A DNA stretch of 64,000 nucleotides from Malania oleifera (lineage: Eukaryota; Streptophyta; Magnoliopsida; Santalales; Ximeniaceae), in NCBI RefSeq assembly GCF_029873635.1, contig NC_080419.1:74450597-74514596 (forward strand), read 5' to 3'. Below the pieces are notes generated by a model that saw nothing but the letters and a program-made list of their open reading frames with translations, had not been told where the DNA came from and did not search any database. Position numbers and translations under genes: made by a program. This document shows, piece after piece, positions 1 through 13,050 of the stretch. The stretch's first letter is position 1. Every line of letters begins with the position of its first letter.

Positions 1-563
1 GAAAACAGTGCAGTACTGCTTGCATTTCTTAAACGAGGACTAAATCAGCAATTGCTTTGGATTCCATACTTTAATTGATTGTGAGCCAAAGACAGACACT
101 AAAGTAAAAGAATGAAAGCATAAAACTGTTTCAAGATCGAAAAGAAGTGCAAATTACCAGCACCGAATTAGAGTACTTCAGAATATATTGAGCCAGATAT
201 CGGGATAGAGACCAAGCTCAAATAGCTAGGGCAAAAAAGTTAATGAGCAGAATAAAGGAAGCTGCTGGTAGCCTGTTATGTTTTCTTGAACCAAACGTTG
301 TTCCTCATGGAAGCAACCTCTGCGGTATATGTTTTGATATGTACAACAGCTGGTAGTATGACCACCAAATAAGAAAAGCGGAAACAAATAATATAGAAAA
401 AGAGGGGGGAAAAAAAGCAGCCAGAACAGAAGCAACTCATAAATAAACTGTAAATAAAAATACAGAATGGCCTAACAAAAAATTGGGCCCTACTTGTCTT
501 TGATGGAGCTTGCTCATAGCAGCATGATGCATACCAGGATAGTTTTTTCCATACCGCAAGGCA

Positions 564-594
<31 letters not shown>

Positions 595-690
595 AAAAGA
601 GATTTTACTCATCTAGTTTTTCTTTTCTTTCTTTTTTTTTTTTCCCCTTTTTTTAACTCTATGGATTCTATACGTGTAGTGTTCACAGGA
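1..690 (-). other. 3' flank of the HD-ZIP III gene
   Basis: This stretch lies downstream of the stop codon of the minus-strand HD-ZIP III gene and probably includes its 3' UTR. It contains a pyrimidine-rich plus-strand tract near 615-655, an (AT)n run at about 568-594, and no long convincing ORF. I could not identify a clear AATAAA signal on the minus strand, so the polyadenylation site is not placed. The 69-codon minus-strand ORF at 226-435 is hydrophobic but has no recognisable family and no supporting context. Confidence 0.45.
568..594. repeat. (AT)n microsatellite
   Basis: Perfect alternating AT run in the 3' flank of the HD-ZIP III gene. Confidence 0.9.
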
Positions 691-3600
691 TCAAACAAAA
701 GACCAGTTGATAAACATGAAGCATATGCAGTGAGGATTGTCTTCTTCATTCAACACCTTCCACGCCACTGCTCTCTCATAGGAAACTGGCCTCCCCATGC
801 TTGATAAGCAGATACCACCTTGTAGGCATGCAAAACCCTGCCAATAGTTAAACCAACAGATCAGTCAAGCATACCAAGGAAAAAAATAAAACAGAGAAAA
901 AAGAGAAGTGCCCGTAAAAATAAGCGTGCTTCAGGTTGACACTGAAAAGAGCAATTATGCACCGTGCTGCCATCATACTACTGGGGAATAGAATTGGTTT
1001 GGAATCCACAAGCTTGCAACGTGCTAAAAATCAGAAGAAATGCGTTGATCCAGGATAACACTGACAGCTGTCTCCCTAGTTAACGGAATTCCTAAAATGT
1101 AACTATGAATGCTCGCTCAAAATAGTGCTGTTGGTTGATTTGACCAGGTGACTTTGATCTACAAGGTCCCTTCATTGGCAGCAGGGCTGTGAAGCCAACT
1201 TGATGGCCCGTCATGCAAGGTTAGTCAAATTTTAAAATAGTGATGCCATCCTATCCAACTGAGTCTTCCAATGAGAGGCACGACAAGACAGCCGTACATT
1301 TTCAATCGATTGAAAGCAAAAAGCCACAATTGTTACATTGTTCTTAAAAGAGCCACAAAGCACATCATCTGGACTGAGAAATTTGGAAAGAACATTTCCA
1401 GCAAAGATGTTTTCCGATGTCAGGTTTACATATTCTTTTCTGGTCATGTTCGCAATCTCAATAGCACATTTCCCCTCCCATTCAAAACATTCCACCTTCA
1501 AAATTAGTGACTATCCATGCAGATATATGTGTTTATGTTTAGGCAGTGCGTGTCTAGTTTGTGGGCGAATGTGAGCTTTCATGCTTTTGGATGCAGAAGT
1601 ACTAAACCTGTTGTAAGATCTGTGGGAACTCAGAGCAGAGTGTCTTTTTTCCGTTGTCATCAAAAATCTTTTCAAGAGCAATGTCTTGAAGTGCAACCAA
1701 GGTCGTTTCCAGCATGTCAAGTCCTGCTTGATTTGCAAATGTAAAAACTGGCAATGCCTGCATAAGTCATGAAGCAGTTCATTATGAGTTGAATATAATA
1801 GAATATAACACTACAATTGGAATCACACGAGGGCTACTGCAAATAGTGTCCAAGGACAAAAACTAAACTTATCATTCGTGAATACCCTCCCTTTACTGTT
1901 TTATTTTGTAAGTTAGTGTACTGCAAATTAATATGTATGAAACTATTGTCACTATAAAGAACAATGCAACTTTTCAATGTTTCCATTGTCGGAGTTCGTT
2001 TCTGTTTTAACAGTGGGGAATAAAAGTATATCCCTTATTCAAACAGACAGACATGCCCTTAACTTAGCTCTTAAAATCTAAAAATACTCCACCATTTGTC
2101 AGCAAACATAAGAAAGTCGTCAAAGGCAGAGAATTTCGCTTTCTTTTTTTTCTTTTTTTCCTCAATAGAAATGAAGCATTCAACAAATACCTTCAAAGAA
2201 CAGCACATAACTGCATCTGAGTGATGCCAAAGTGTTTTGAGGATGGAGTCACTTCCTTCACCGCTGGGTTTTACTAACTCCATCCCTAAGTAGCACCTGC
2301 AGAAAGAAGCCAAATTAATGATATATATGATGACTGAAAGAAATTCTGGGAGTAAGTTTCCTTCTTCTTATCCCTCAGGTTTTCAACCAAAGCTTAGCAA
2401 GTTGTGCAGGGTGCTGCTCACAAATCAAACTAATGGCTTCCATATATAACGGTAGAAAAATATTGAGTTTCTTAAGACGAGAAAAATCATATCACACGAT
2501 TTGAAGTTTCCAATGTTGAGAAATTTTAATGAATTTGATTCCAAAGTGGAAGGTGCCGGTTACTGCATGCCGGTCCAGAGGTCAAGGTATTAGAAATGAA
2601 CCATTGTTCATATAGAAATTATATTCAAATTCTTCCCGACAGGTTTTTAACTTTCTTATTCAACCGGGTTAAATTCCCAGAGATAAACCATGAAATGGTT
2701 TGCAAAATACTGAACATCATCTTCTTCGTTGTGATTGAGGCCAGCATACATATTGTACAAGTTTATGCTTGTTTTCTTCTCTAAATATAATTATACAGAA
2801 ATGTGTTCTCAGTAGAGTTATACATTATAGTACATGGATTCCACAATCCAGAATAAAATATTATAGTTACCAGGGATGTAAAACTCTATATTTTAGGGCA
2901 CTAATATGCATCATAGAAGATTTAAGTGACAAACCTGTAGCTTTGACAGATCCACCGTGCGAGTGTATGTGCTTCCGGAGTGCCTGGTGGTGGCCGAAAA
3001 CTGGGTTGTGAGCCGAAAGGAGAAGGAGAAAGTGCCAATGCCACCCTCTGCACAGATGAAATGATGCTGCGGACATACTGCCGTGCCATTGATGCTACAT
3101 TTTCTTGAAGGTGAATCTCAAATGCAAATTGAAATGCGATAGTCATCACAGATTTTACGCTCCCACGGTGCGCAGCATGATCACCAGATGCTTTGTTAAC
3201 AGCTGAACCAACCTCAAGAGCAGATGCAAGGTCAAGCGTACGATTTGGACTCGAGCCATCCTGGATCAGTGTAGCTTGGAAATTAAAGAAATGGCTAACA
3301 AAGAGACACAAATTCAATAGAATATCCAAGTGTTAGATCGCATCATGCAAAATAAACCCTCACCGCCTTAGAATCAAGAGGAATGATGCGAAAACCGGAA
3401 GGTAGCAGAGGCGCTTCATCCGAGAAAGAGGCATCAATTGGGGCAAATATAAGTTCTGCGCATGCCCCAATAGCATTCTCGTCCACTCCATTACAAAGCT
3501 GGAGAATCAATACCGAGCAGGAATTTTAAGCATAAGTTTTGAATATAGTTTTATTTGTTTCAGTCACCTAACTAAAATTTCAAAATTATATATAGATGAC

Positions 3601-6600
3601 ATTGGAAACAATATGCATGGTATTATGTGAGCATATAACAGATGTCTAAAATAATGAGGCCTTAACTTAATAAATAAAAAGAGTTAAAAGATGTTAGCAT
3701 CAATTAGATCGAAAATTCAACTATTTACTTTTCAAATATTTTATTCTGAGCAAATGATAAGGCCTTAACTTCATAACTAAAAAGAGTTGAAGCATCTTAG
3801 CATCATTTAGACCGATATTCAACTATTTACTTTTCAAGTCTTCTATACCTAACAAAAAATAACACACAAGATTTAACCTGAGATTATGCAAGTGCAAACA
3901 AAAAGGGAATATTCGAAAATGAAAACATAGGCTGGATCTTATCCCAGGACTATTTCCTGATGGTGAATCACTTTAATTTAGGTTCTAAAATACAGCACCA
4001 TCAGTGGGATTGTCATGTAATCTTTTGGGTTTATTCTGGGTGAGGCAGTGACTGACACGAACAAGAGGCTATTACCAGAAGGGGGATCCTTAATAAGAAG
4101 CATGGGAACTCAAAATATTTTGTTAAACTGAATTACTTTAGAATGGGGGCATTCAAACTTATGTCTACGGAATGAGATGCCTATCACATATTAAGTGCAG
4201 GAAAGTCACAAACAGAGTGAATGTATGAACTTAAAATAGAGAAAAATGATACTGACCTGCAAGAGGAAGATGTCTGCGGGCATAAACATGTCTTCCTGAT
4301 AATGGCCAATGTTTTCCAGCTTAACAACTTCCATGAACTGTTTTAATTATCGAACTCTCATTAAAAACAAAGCAGAGAATTATTTGAACAGCACATAGGA
4401 AAAGTAAATTTCCATAATATAATGTAAAGCCAAAAGTAGGGAAAGAACTGATGTTGCTGAAAACTGTAAATTTTGTGATAACTTAATTTACCTCTTCATG
4501 TTCAATTGTCTGAGCAAGTGGAAGAATAACTTGACCCCCAAAACCCCCAGTTCGAGGTCCTGGCAAGGCACAGGGACCAGCTTTAACAGCAGCAGCTGAG
4601 TAAGCATCAATGCTGCTATCTGCCCATTCTAACCGGTGCTCCCGCAAGAATCTCAGAAGTATTGCAGGCGGCACGTTCTGCAAGAACAAAAAGGCTTACA
4701 CCGACGATTCAACCCAAAAAAGAGAGGCTTTAAGCGTCCATTGGTATATGTTTGTTTTCTTCTTTTATTTAGTTTGATACACGAGACATTATATTAGTTA
4801 TTATGCAAACCTCAAGTGTCTTTTGTTTTTATGGTATTCAACTGCCATAAGTGATGGTTATTAATAAATTTAGGATGAGACCGCTATATGGGTGACTTCT
4901 GGCTCTTTCAAAAGAAAAAAAAAAGTCCGTTTACATCAAGGATTTTATGTGTTTTTTTTTTTGAGAAAAAGAAAAAATATATATATAATTTTTTAAATTT
5001 TGTTCTAATATAGTTAAAAGTCAAGGAAGTCCAAATGTAATTTCCATTTGTGTAAAATTAAATTTGCTCATATATTTCATTTGCTCACTTTCTTTTGATA
5101 ACAAAATATGAAAATATGGATTATTTGTTCTTCTCCTTTTTTTTCTTTTTTGATGGCTTTCAAATTTCAAAGAGCCTAACCCTAGGTTTGGGAATATGCA
5201 ATTTGAACCATAAATGTGGATTTGGACCAAACATAATCTAAAATTACATTAATTTTTTAAAATTCGCATAAATTTAAATTTAAAACTCAAAATTGATATG
5301 CTCAATATCCTCAGAAAATGTGTGTTAGGTTCCATGACACTTATGTTCGATCAATCTTCATACCCATGTTTGATTTATTCTGAAATTGTTAAAATATACA
5401 ATTCCCACAAAATATCTTTATTTTTTTTATAATATAAATTCCCATGAAAATGAAATTGTATTCTAATGAATAAGAATTCTCAGCATGTGATTCCCTATAC
5501 CGCATTTCAAAGCATGACTTTAGCATGCATCTTAAAATTTATTTTAAAACAGAAAAAAAAAAAAAAAGGGTTTAAAGCAATTTTTCTTGGCAATTTTGAT
5601 ACCTTTGTTGGCCCAAAAGTTTGCCTAGTTATAGAGTTATAAAAACCAATATGTTATTTGCATGCGTCATGCTCAAAACTAGCATACCAGCGGCACCGTA
5701 AGAGCCGTGTTGGACTTTCTGATTGTCCGCTTTGCGGATCCTTGTGTGGGAGTTAATTCTCCCTTTCCTTGCCCAGTGATTTTGTACATTTCTATTTCGT
5801 CTATAATTATAATATTCAGATTTTTTTTTAAAAAAAAATGTTGCATTCTCTTAATGGATGTTTGCAGTTTTAATTTCTTATTGCAATATGCATACCTGTA
5901 AAAGCATGGAAGCTTTGGCACACAACACTGCGCTGCTCATTGATGGAAACCCATTGGGATAAGAGAAATTGACTCCCATGACTTTTGCAGGAGATGAATT
6001 CACGAGAAGGGTAACATCGTCAATGCCATCAGTCTCCATCATGGACCAACCCTCATCCGTAAACCCATTTACGGCTTCATTGAATCCCCTGCATTCACAC
6101 ACAAATACAATAAAACGTGTTACCATCTTAAACACCAAAACATAGACAGCAAGAAAGCTATACAAATTTAGCTTCATTACTTGCTTAATCTCTGGCCAAG
6201 GGCACGGAGGGCTGCCGGTCTTCTTCCCCAGCTGGTAGCAGTTGGCTGAGAGACCTCCTGAGAAATCTGCCTTAAATGCCGCAAAGCCTGAATCAAAAAC
6301 ACCAACACGTCATGATGGAGTAAAATTAATTCCATATATCTTTTCATACAAAGAGAGATCACATGCACTAACAGTCTTAACACTTACCGCCATTGTTGTC
6401 TTCTGAGAAAGCAATGTGGATGACTCGTAAAGTGGGCGCAACACTTCCGGTACACTCCATGGCTGTACATAGTCGATCCATTTTAGTAAACATGCAGTAA
6501 AAATTGTCATGCTAGGGTTTCACTACACGGAGCAAAATAATCAAGACTCGTGTATATATTTATATATATACCTCTAAATCCATGTGGTCGACTATATGAA

Positions 6601-8897
6601 TAATGGATCCACCCCCTTCACAGGGTCTTATCAGATACCCACTTGGCAGCATATCAGCTCTCACAAAGTGCTGCACCGGCGGCATACTCGGCCCGTTCTG
6701 TGTGTTGTTCAGTGATCTTTCACATACCTAAAATTTAAACCACACGACATAAATTAACATATACAGTTTTAAGGTCTCTGAAAAATTCAATGATGCTTTA
6801 ATTAATTTGCATTGCATGAGAGAGTTGAGAAGTCGCATACTACAAGGCTACCGTCCTCCAAAACAGAAGTGTACCGCAGCAACCAGAAGTCACGAGCAGG
6901 GGCTAATGTTGTGGGCGCATAGAGCTGATCATTGATCAAGTATTTGTCAAGCTTAATTTCCAAGAAATTGTGATTAAATTAAATGTTTCCACAAAACATG
7001 CATTGATAAGAGTTAAGGAGCAGCTAGCTACTGCTGCCTACCTGCATGTAAAGCAATTCAATGGTTCCACCATTTCCGGTGGACAGCACGTTTAGGACGT
7101 CCACTGTTCGACAATCACGGTACCATGATGGCCGATCTTTGAGGATTTCTGCGGCCTGATGAATGCAAATTCATCTGTTATTACTTCCCGATCGGCGACC
7201 GAAAGAAAAAAAGGAAGGAACACTATAAGGAATAGGAAGAGGTAGGGAAGGACTTTACTCTTGTAGGTTCAAGACCCACAAGGCCGCAAGCACGTGCTGC
7301 CACTCCAGGGCAACCATGAGAAATAGCAACGATTCCAATGGAATCCGGACCAGGCTGCACAGATCAAACAACGAACAGCAAGAAAAACAAAATACTCAAT
7401 TATTGATCCAAAAAATCGACAGAATGATTTAAAAAATAAAATAAAAACCAGAAATCAAAGTTGAGTCTTTCCAGGGAAGTAGAAAAACTAAGAAAGGGAA
7501 GAGTAGATGAGATGTCCAAGAATACACATAAAGTTGTTCGGAAGAATAGAATAAGATCTCCTAAAATACTGAACATTAATAAGATGAAATGAAAGAGAGA
7601 GGTCACCTTCATCCCAGGCATTTGGACCCACTCCACAGCAGTTCCAGTGGCCTTTGAGAGAAACTCTGTTAGAGTTTCCTCTGCAATGGACAGGAGCCTA
7701 GAGAACATACAAAGCACAAACTCAGAAGCCATATATGTATATATACGTAAATATATAAATACATGGAACAAAGAACAAGGTTCTTAATAATTTATTGGAA
7801 ACTATGTGGTAAAACCTAGAAACGGATCAAAATATGAACCAAATTTTCCACTAACCCTGCAGGGCTGGCATCCCTTGGCGGATGCTGAGGCGTTGTCAAG
7901 TGGTTTTGGCCGCTCGTCACCACTGATTCACAACTTGTGTCTGTAGTGGCAAGGGTCGCCTGCTGCACAGCGCAAAATAGAATTCTCAAAACCCAAAAGT
8001 ATTCTGTTTGTTTCCAGATAACAAAAAGGTAGGATAATGAAGGAAATAAAACGCAGGATTAATCCTTTGTTTCCGCTTGTAAGTTAATTCAGACCTAAGT
8101 ATAGAAAATTAAATCTCTCATTAACCGAGCTGTTATGACAACAGGACTGAGTTAATTAGTTGAACTGATCTGCTTTAGGAACAATTAAATCCAACATGAA
8201 ACAAAAAATTCAAAAGTTCGAATCTTTATTTTTTTTTTTTTTCATTTTTCTCCCTGGCTTCTTCCATTTTCCAGACAACCAAACGAAGATGACAGACAAA
8301 TGGGAAGCGCCTAGTTCCTTACATTCTGAGTTTGTTGGCGAAAGAAACTGTTCTCATAAACCAGCTGAGACACCTGCTTCTGCAACCTATCATTCTCCTC
8401 CATCAAAAGTTTATTCATGGCTGTAAGCTTCCGGTTCACCGCCTGCAGGCGCGACGCCTCTTTCCTTTGCTTCTCCCTACATCTGTATAAACAAAGCAAT
8501 CACAAAAACCTCTAATCAGAAAATAAAAGAATTAAAATTAACCAGCCAGAATTCCGAAATCATGAACAATTACCACATATTCTCTTGCAAAAACTTTCAT
8601 TCAAACCAAATCACTCACAATATATTGCCCTGATACATACATGAAATCAAACACACATGTATATGGATATGTATATATATACCTTCGGTTCTGAAACCAA
8701 ACTTTGATCTGCTTGGGTTCGATATTGGAAAGAATAGGACACTCCCTGATGAGCTGCTGGCGGCGAAGGCTGCTGGGCTTGGGGCACTCATGGTAGAGCC
8801 TTTCAAGTGCATCGACCTGCTCGGGGGTATACCGCACATACTTTCCGTTGTCCAGTCCCATCTTCCCATCCTTGCAGGCCGAACTCACAGCCATCAT
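691..8897 (-). CDS. HB8: Class III HD-ZIP transcription factor, ATHB-8-like, complete, 18 coding exons
   Basis: This encodes a nuclear DNA-binding regulator of the HD-ZIP III family, which acts in procambium, xylem and organ polarity. The exons (minus strand) are 8897-8683, 8482-8323, 7962-7856, 7697-7607, 7354-7259, 7155-7042, 6924-6841, 6727-6572, 6462-6388, 6287-6181, 6088-5896, 4677-4492, 4337-4257, 3498-3364, 3260-2935, 2296-2191, 1757-1608 and 837-691. They sum to 2,529 nt (842 residues plus TGA), and every intron is GT-AG. The homeodomain is at about residues 19-79 (KVWFQNRRCREKQRK), followed by a leucine zipper to about 120. START covers about 158-370, the HD-SAD region follows, and a C-terminal MEKHLA domain (about 700-842) ends in NWSFV. 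The start is the first ATG of an MM pair. ISQEVSQP, GIDDVTLLVNSS and GHYQEDMFMPADIFLLQ fit the ATHB-8 branch better than ATHB-15/CNA. Length matches the family (about 833-845). No frameshift or premature stop was seen. Confidence 0.96.
7345..7617 (-). promoter_or_regulatory. miR165/166 target site split by intron 4
   Basis: The end of exon 4 (7617-7607) reads CTGGGATGAAG and the start of exon 5 (7354-7345) reads CCTGGTCCGG. Spliced together they form the canonical 21-nt miR165/166 complementary site of HD-ZIP III mRNAs, coding for PGMKPGP in the START domain (about residues 188-194). The 252-bp intron between the halves means genomic DNA and unspliced RNA lack a contiguous site. Post-transcriptional control by miR165/166 is established for this family; here it is inferred from sequence identity. 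Confidence 0.95.
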
Positions 8898-8953
8898 GGC
8901 TTCACCTCGATCGATCTCTAAAACAGTACTACTGCTCCTTGCTATGTGTATGT

Positions 8954-8995
8954 TTAACGAAACGACCTTCCGATGAATTGGGTCGTACAGTGCAT
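8954..8995 (-). promoter_or_regulatory. Upstream ORF in the HD-ZIP III leader (13 codons)
   Basis: An ATG about 98 nt upstream of the HD-ZIP III start opens a 13-codon ORF (MHCTTQFIGRSFR) ending in TAA, 56 nt before the main ATG. It would be translated only if the transcript starts further upstream, which the TATA-like box near 9,300 suggests. Whether it lowers translation, and whether it is conserved in orthologues, cannot be judged from this sequence. Confidence 0.4.
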
Positions 8996-9299
8996 GACCT
9001 TGTAATTTATGATCAATCTTAATCTTCCAAACTCCTAGCTAGGTAGCCGTTGAATAGAAACAGTACAATCAACATCCAACAGACAAAGAAGCTGGAAAAA
9101 CGTTTACATCAATTCATCCACGAAAATGACCAGCACAACCCCATTTTAATTTCAAACTCTCCGTGTGTCTCAACACAAATTTTCCTTCTCTCTCTCTCTC
9201 ACTCATCTGAAAGTTTCAGCCCTGGTGAAGTGAGAGGGGATGTAACTACTGTAAGTGGGAGTTTGGGTTCATAACTTCATGCTGTGAAATGAAAGGGAG

Positions 9300-9313
9300 A
9301 TGATATATAATAA
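9300..9313 (-). promoter_or_regulatory. Possible TATA box of the HD-ZIP III gene
   Basis: The minus strand reads TTATTATATATCA about 400 bp upstream of the start codon. Just upstream of it is a C tract (13 Gs on the plus strand at about 9319-9331), and downstream is a purine-rich GAGA tract (about 9188-9200, CT on plus). This is a plausible core promoter with a long leader, judged only on sequence and position. Confidence 0.3.
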
Positions 9314-9331
9314 AAGAGAGGGGGGGGGGGG

Positions 9332-11654
9332 TGTGAGGGGAAGAGCTAGAGGTAAAGAAATAGAAAAGTGAAACCCCAAATCCCAGACAGAATGGAACAT
9401 TTTATTGGTTTCACATAATAATTTGCTGTTGCTAGTGCTGCTGCCAGCTGCTTTTCTTGCACTGGTTGTTGCACTTTGGACAGTTCAGACCCTGACTTTC
9501 TATTCTGTCTGCGGCTAATATGGAAATGCAAATGCAGTGCCCATTCTCGTCCTAAGCGCGTGAACCAAATGTCATCCACTATTTCCTATCCTTTTCTTCT
9601 TCTAATTTTTTGGGTAAAATAAAAAACATAACAAGCTATTTCATTGATGTCATTAAAAAAATAAAATATTACTTTATTATTCAACTATTATATGTATGAA
9701 TAAGACAAAAAATTTAATATACCACATGATTTTTTATTTTTTCTTTGATTAGCAGTAGCTATAATTAATAATATATTTTTTTAATTTATCATCGATCTCG
9801 TTATTTCAGATGTGAACATTCTATTAGTGAGCGAGTTTTTCTCACAAACTAAATAAATTTATTTATTTATTATTCAAAATAATATTAAAATATGTCATAA
9901 AAATGAGTGACTTACTAATGATAATTAATAAACTAATTTAAAGGGCAAATTAGTACATAAGATCAAAGCACAATAAGAATAATTGGGCATAAATATTAAA
10001 TTTGTCCCGTAGTGAGTGAACGATGCTTCCATGCTATATGTATTCATAATGATGTCGAGTTAATTAAATGTATAAATTAATTTTAGAGAACAACATCAAT
10101 TTTGACTCTACTTAACTTCCTTAATGACATCATTTCAATTATAATTTACAACATGATAGGGACAAAATAGCATTAATTCTACCTTTTTTGCTTAGATTTT
10201 GGTGACATTCAATGCCGCATAGTTTTTCTTATGAGTTAATAACGATTAGAAGAGCATATCAGAAATATTTGGATCCAGTACGTTAAATTTTTGTTGATAT
10301 GAAATAATAAATTTAATATTTTTATACATATATTTATTAGCTTGCTAGAAATCACTTATATTCTAATTTTTCAGATTTAAATATACGCATTTAACTAGAA
10401 ATCTATCATGTTATCTAACATTCTTGAATGCCAAAGTAATTATCAAATGGTATTTTATTTTTAGTTCACGCACATATCTCACATTTTTAATCTATTATTT
10501 TTCACAGATAATAAAAAATTATAAAGATTTGTTTAAATAAAATTTAAAAAAAAAAAACTTACTGAAATAGTTATATGCCTATGACTCTTAAATATTGTAA
10601 TTATAAAAAAAAAACTTATAAATTTAAAATATATTTAGAAAGATAATTGAAGAGAAAAAAAAAAAGGTAAATAAAAATGGACCAGACAATTAATAGTGTG
10701 CAACTGTGAGTACCCATGTCATCATAATGTGTTCAAAGCTTGGTCATCACTCAAAAACAAAAGTGAATTTGAGAGTGCAAAACAAGCTCCAAATTAGCAT
10801 GTAATCTATACAGCGACTCATCATTTCACCACCACTGCACCAAAAATTTTCTGCACTTTCTAAATTTCATCTTACAGAAAAAAAAAAAAAAAAAAAGTAT
10901 ATTTTAAAAAGACTTTGAGTATGTAGAAAGAAAAAATATTTAGAACTAATGCAGAGAGAGAGAGAGAGAGAGTTGAAATTTGAAAAGAGAAACATGTCAT
11001 GCCTTGAAAAAAAGAGAGGAGCTATGGGAAGCATTTGTGGGTCAATGGAAAAAACAGAATTATGAAGCTTTCAGCATGCGCCTTTGGTTTCTCTCTCTCT
11101 CCAAATTTTATGAACTTTTTTTTACAAATGAAATTTTAGGCGTGAACAAGTCGTCATTTTAAACCTACATTTGAAATTAATTTTCCAAAATATGCATTGT
11201 GTCTATATATATAAATAATGTTGTATAGGGCATATGTAAGACCGAGCATGGTTATAGGTTATATTATTGGACAACTAAAAGATAACACGATCAAGAAAGT
11301 AAAATTGATCGAAATGTAAATGTAAGGCAGATGAGTAATATAATATTTAATGATAAATTAAAAAAATGAGCATGTTTACAGTAACTATAGAAAATAAGAA
11401 AGAGAGAGGTGGCTTATATGCTTCGGGCATTTAAAATATAAATGAAGTAGTGCACTAGTCAAAAAAAAAAAAAGTTAGTTAGTCAGAAAAGGATAAACTT
11501 AAAATAACATGAAATGATGTTGTAAGTAAAGATTTAATAGTTCTTAAATTAGTAAAAAAAAAAAAAATGCTTTTGATTGCATAAATTGATAAAATAAAAT
11601 AAAAAGATTTATATAACCAACCCCACGCAATGGGACTTAAAACTTTTTTGTTGT

Positions 11655-11691
<37 letters not shown>

Positions 11692-12433
11692 TTGTTTTTA
11701 ATTAATATTCCAATTGCACGTATTTATGAATTTAAGAAAACCTTTCCAATTCAGTTTCTCAAAACTATTGTAGTTGGTATCATCGGGCACTCATCTATAA
11801 TCTTTGATTGTTCCTACTTCTTGCGGGAAATGGATCGCACGAGGTTAATGAAAACACGTGACCATGGAAAAAAAATTTAGGGGTAAAAACTAACATAATA
11901 ATAAAAAAAAAAATCCCTAGAAATTAAATCACACCAAAACCACACAAGTTTATTCCAAATGCAACCTCAGGATTGTTCATATGGTAAATTGAATGTTTTT
12001 GTAGGTAGATATTAGGACTCTAGTCGTGAAGGTTTTAGCTCTTTAATTGACTTAGTTAAGTTAAGAGGAATAGAGGAGTCGAATGATACAATAGATTTTT
12101 ATTTTTTATTTTTTGTATTAGAGATTTCACTTGACTTGAATTATATAATAAAAGGTAGTCAAACTCTTATCATATGCCACTTCCCACTCTTAAGATTCAA
12201 ACTCGAAACCCCAACATGGAAGTTTCAATGTCTCTAATCATGAGGATGTCTCCAAAGAGACCTCTTATATTAGTGGATTATCAAGATGCAATCTAATAAT
12301 AAGGTTGAACAAGAGACTATAAGAGGTATTGGGTTCGATTCGATCCTATGTAAATGCTCATGGATTATCCTATGCTAGTTGCAACAAGCACGATGAGCTT
12401 ATTATGAATAAAAGAATTAAAACTATGTAATGT
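9332..12433. other. AT-rich intergenic region upstream of the HD-ZIP III gene
   Basis: This is about 3.1 kb of AT-rich sequence with many A/T homopolymers, an (AG)n run at about 10952-10972 and an (AT)n run at about 11659-11687. I see no ORF with family resemblance, no tRNA and no clear terminal repeats. The proximal part probably contains HD-ZIP III promoter elements. It separates the host gene from the retrotransposon block. Confidence 0.6.
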
Positions 12434-12998
12434 GTGAGAAGGCTAAAATCGGGGCAAGGGAGGTTGAAACTAAATTTGAACGGGAGCAGTTTGGGGAACC
12501 CAGGGCCAGCGGGTGGTGGTGGCATCCTTAGAGACCATACAGGTTCTTTTGTGTTTGGTTTTTCAAAATATTTTGGTTCTTATTCAAATAATGAAGCTGA
12601 ATTGAGAGCTGTGTTGAAGGGAATAAAGATTTGCAAATATTTGGGTCATACTAGTATTGATATTGAATGTGATTCAGAGATTGTTGTAAATTAGATAAGA
12701 GCAAGTAGGTGCTCCTTGTGGTATTTATGGGATTTTTTGGGAGCAGTTGATTGGTTTATTGGAGGGAGTAGACTTTTCAATAAAGCATTGGTATGGAGAA
12801 GGAAATAAAGTAGCACATATCTTGGCTCGTCACGGTGCTAGGGGGAGGAATAGGTTGTTTACAAATAGTAGTCAACTCCCTAGAGTTATCAATGGGTTGT
12901 ATAAATTGGAAAAGATGGGAGAGGTATGTTTAGCTGATTTCCTGTTGGTTTTGGTCTATGATTTATGTTGTTTATCTTTTGTTTGTTTTGTTGTGTGA
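12434..12998 (+). pseudogene. LINE-type RNase H fragment, broken
   Basis: The translation resembles the C-terminal RNase H domain of plant L1-type LINE ORF2 proteins. It carries GSSLGNPGPAGGGGILRD, then SNNEAELRAVLKGI, then after a break HWYGEGNKVAHILARHGARG. The frame is interrupted by TAG at about 12692-12694, where the family has Trp, and by a frameshift near 12735-12745. The residue before the GSS motif is Asn where active enzymes have the first catalytic Asp. The upstream endonuclease and reverse transcriptase parts are missing, so this is a 5'-truncated relic. A domesticated RNase H-like gene is less likely given the breaks. Confidence 0.75.
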
Positions 12999-13049
12999 TA
13001 TTTGTTTTGTAGGTCCTTGTTTTATTTGTTTTTATTAGACTTGTAATGC

Positions 13050-13050
13050 G

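Noticed and set aside
1232..1501. 89-codon minus-strand ORF in the last intron
   Set aside because: It lies inside intron 17, has no family similarity and would replace the conserved MEKHLA end found at 691-837.
2922..3329. 135-codon minus-strand ORF
   Set aside because: It is exon 15 plus intron ends; exon borders 3260 and 2935 fit the protein family.
7400..7771. 123-codon minus-strand ORF with transmembrane-like segments
   Set aside because: It is exon 4 of the HD-ZIP III gene read through into both introns.
9050..9579. Short ORFs on both strands near the HD-ZIP III promoter
   Set aside because: No similarity, low complexity and overlapping on both strands.
12320..12345. GGGTTCGATTCGATCC resembling a tRNA T-arm
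   Set aside because: No acceptor stem, D-arm or anticodon arm could be placed around it.
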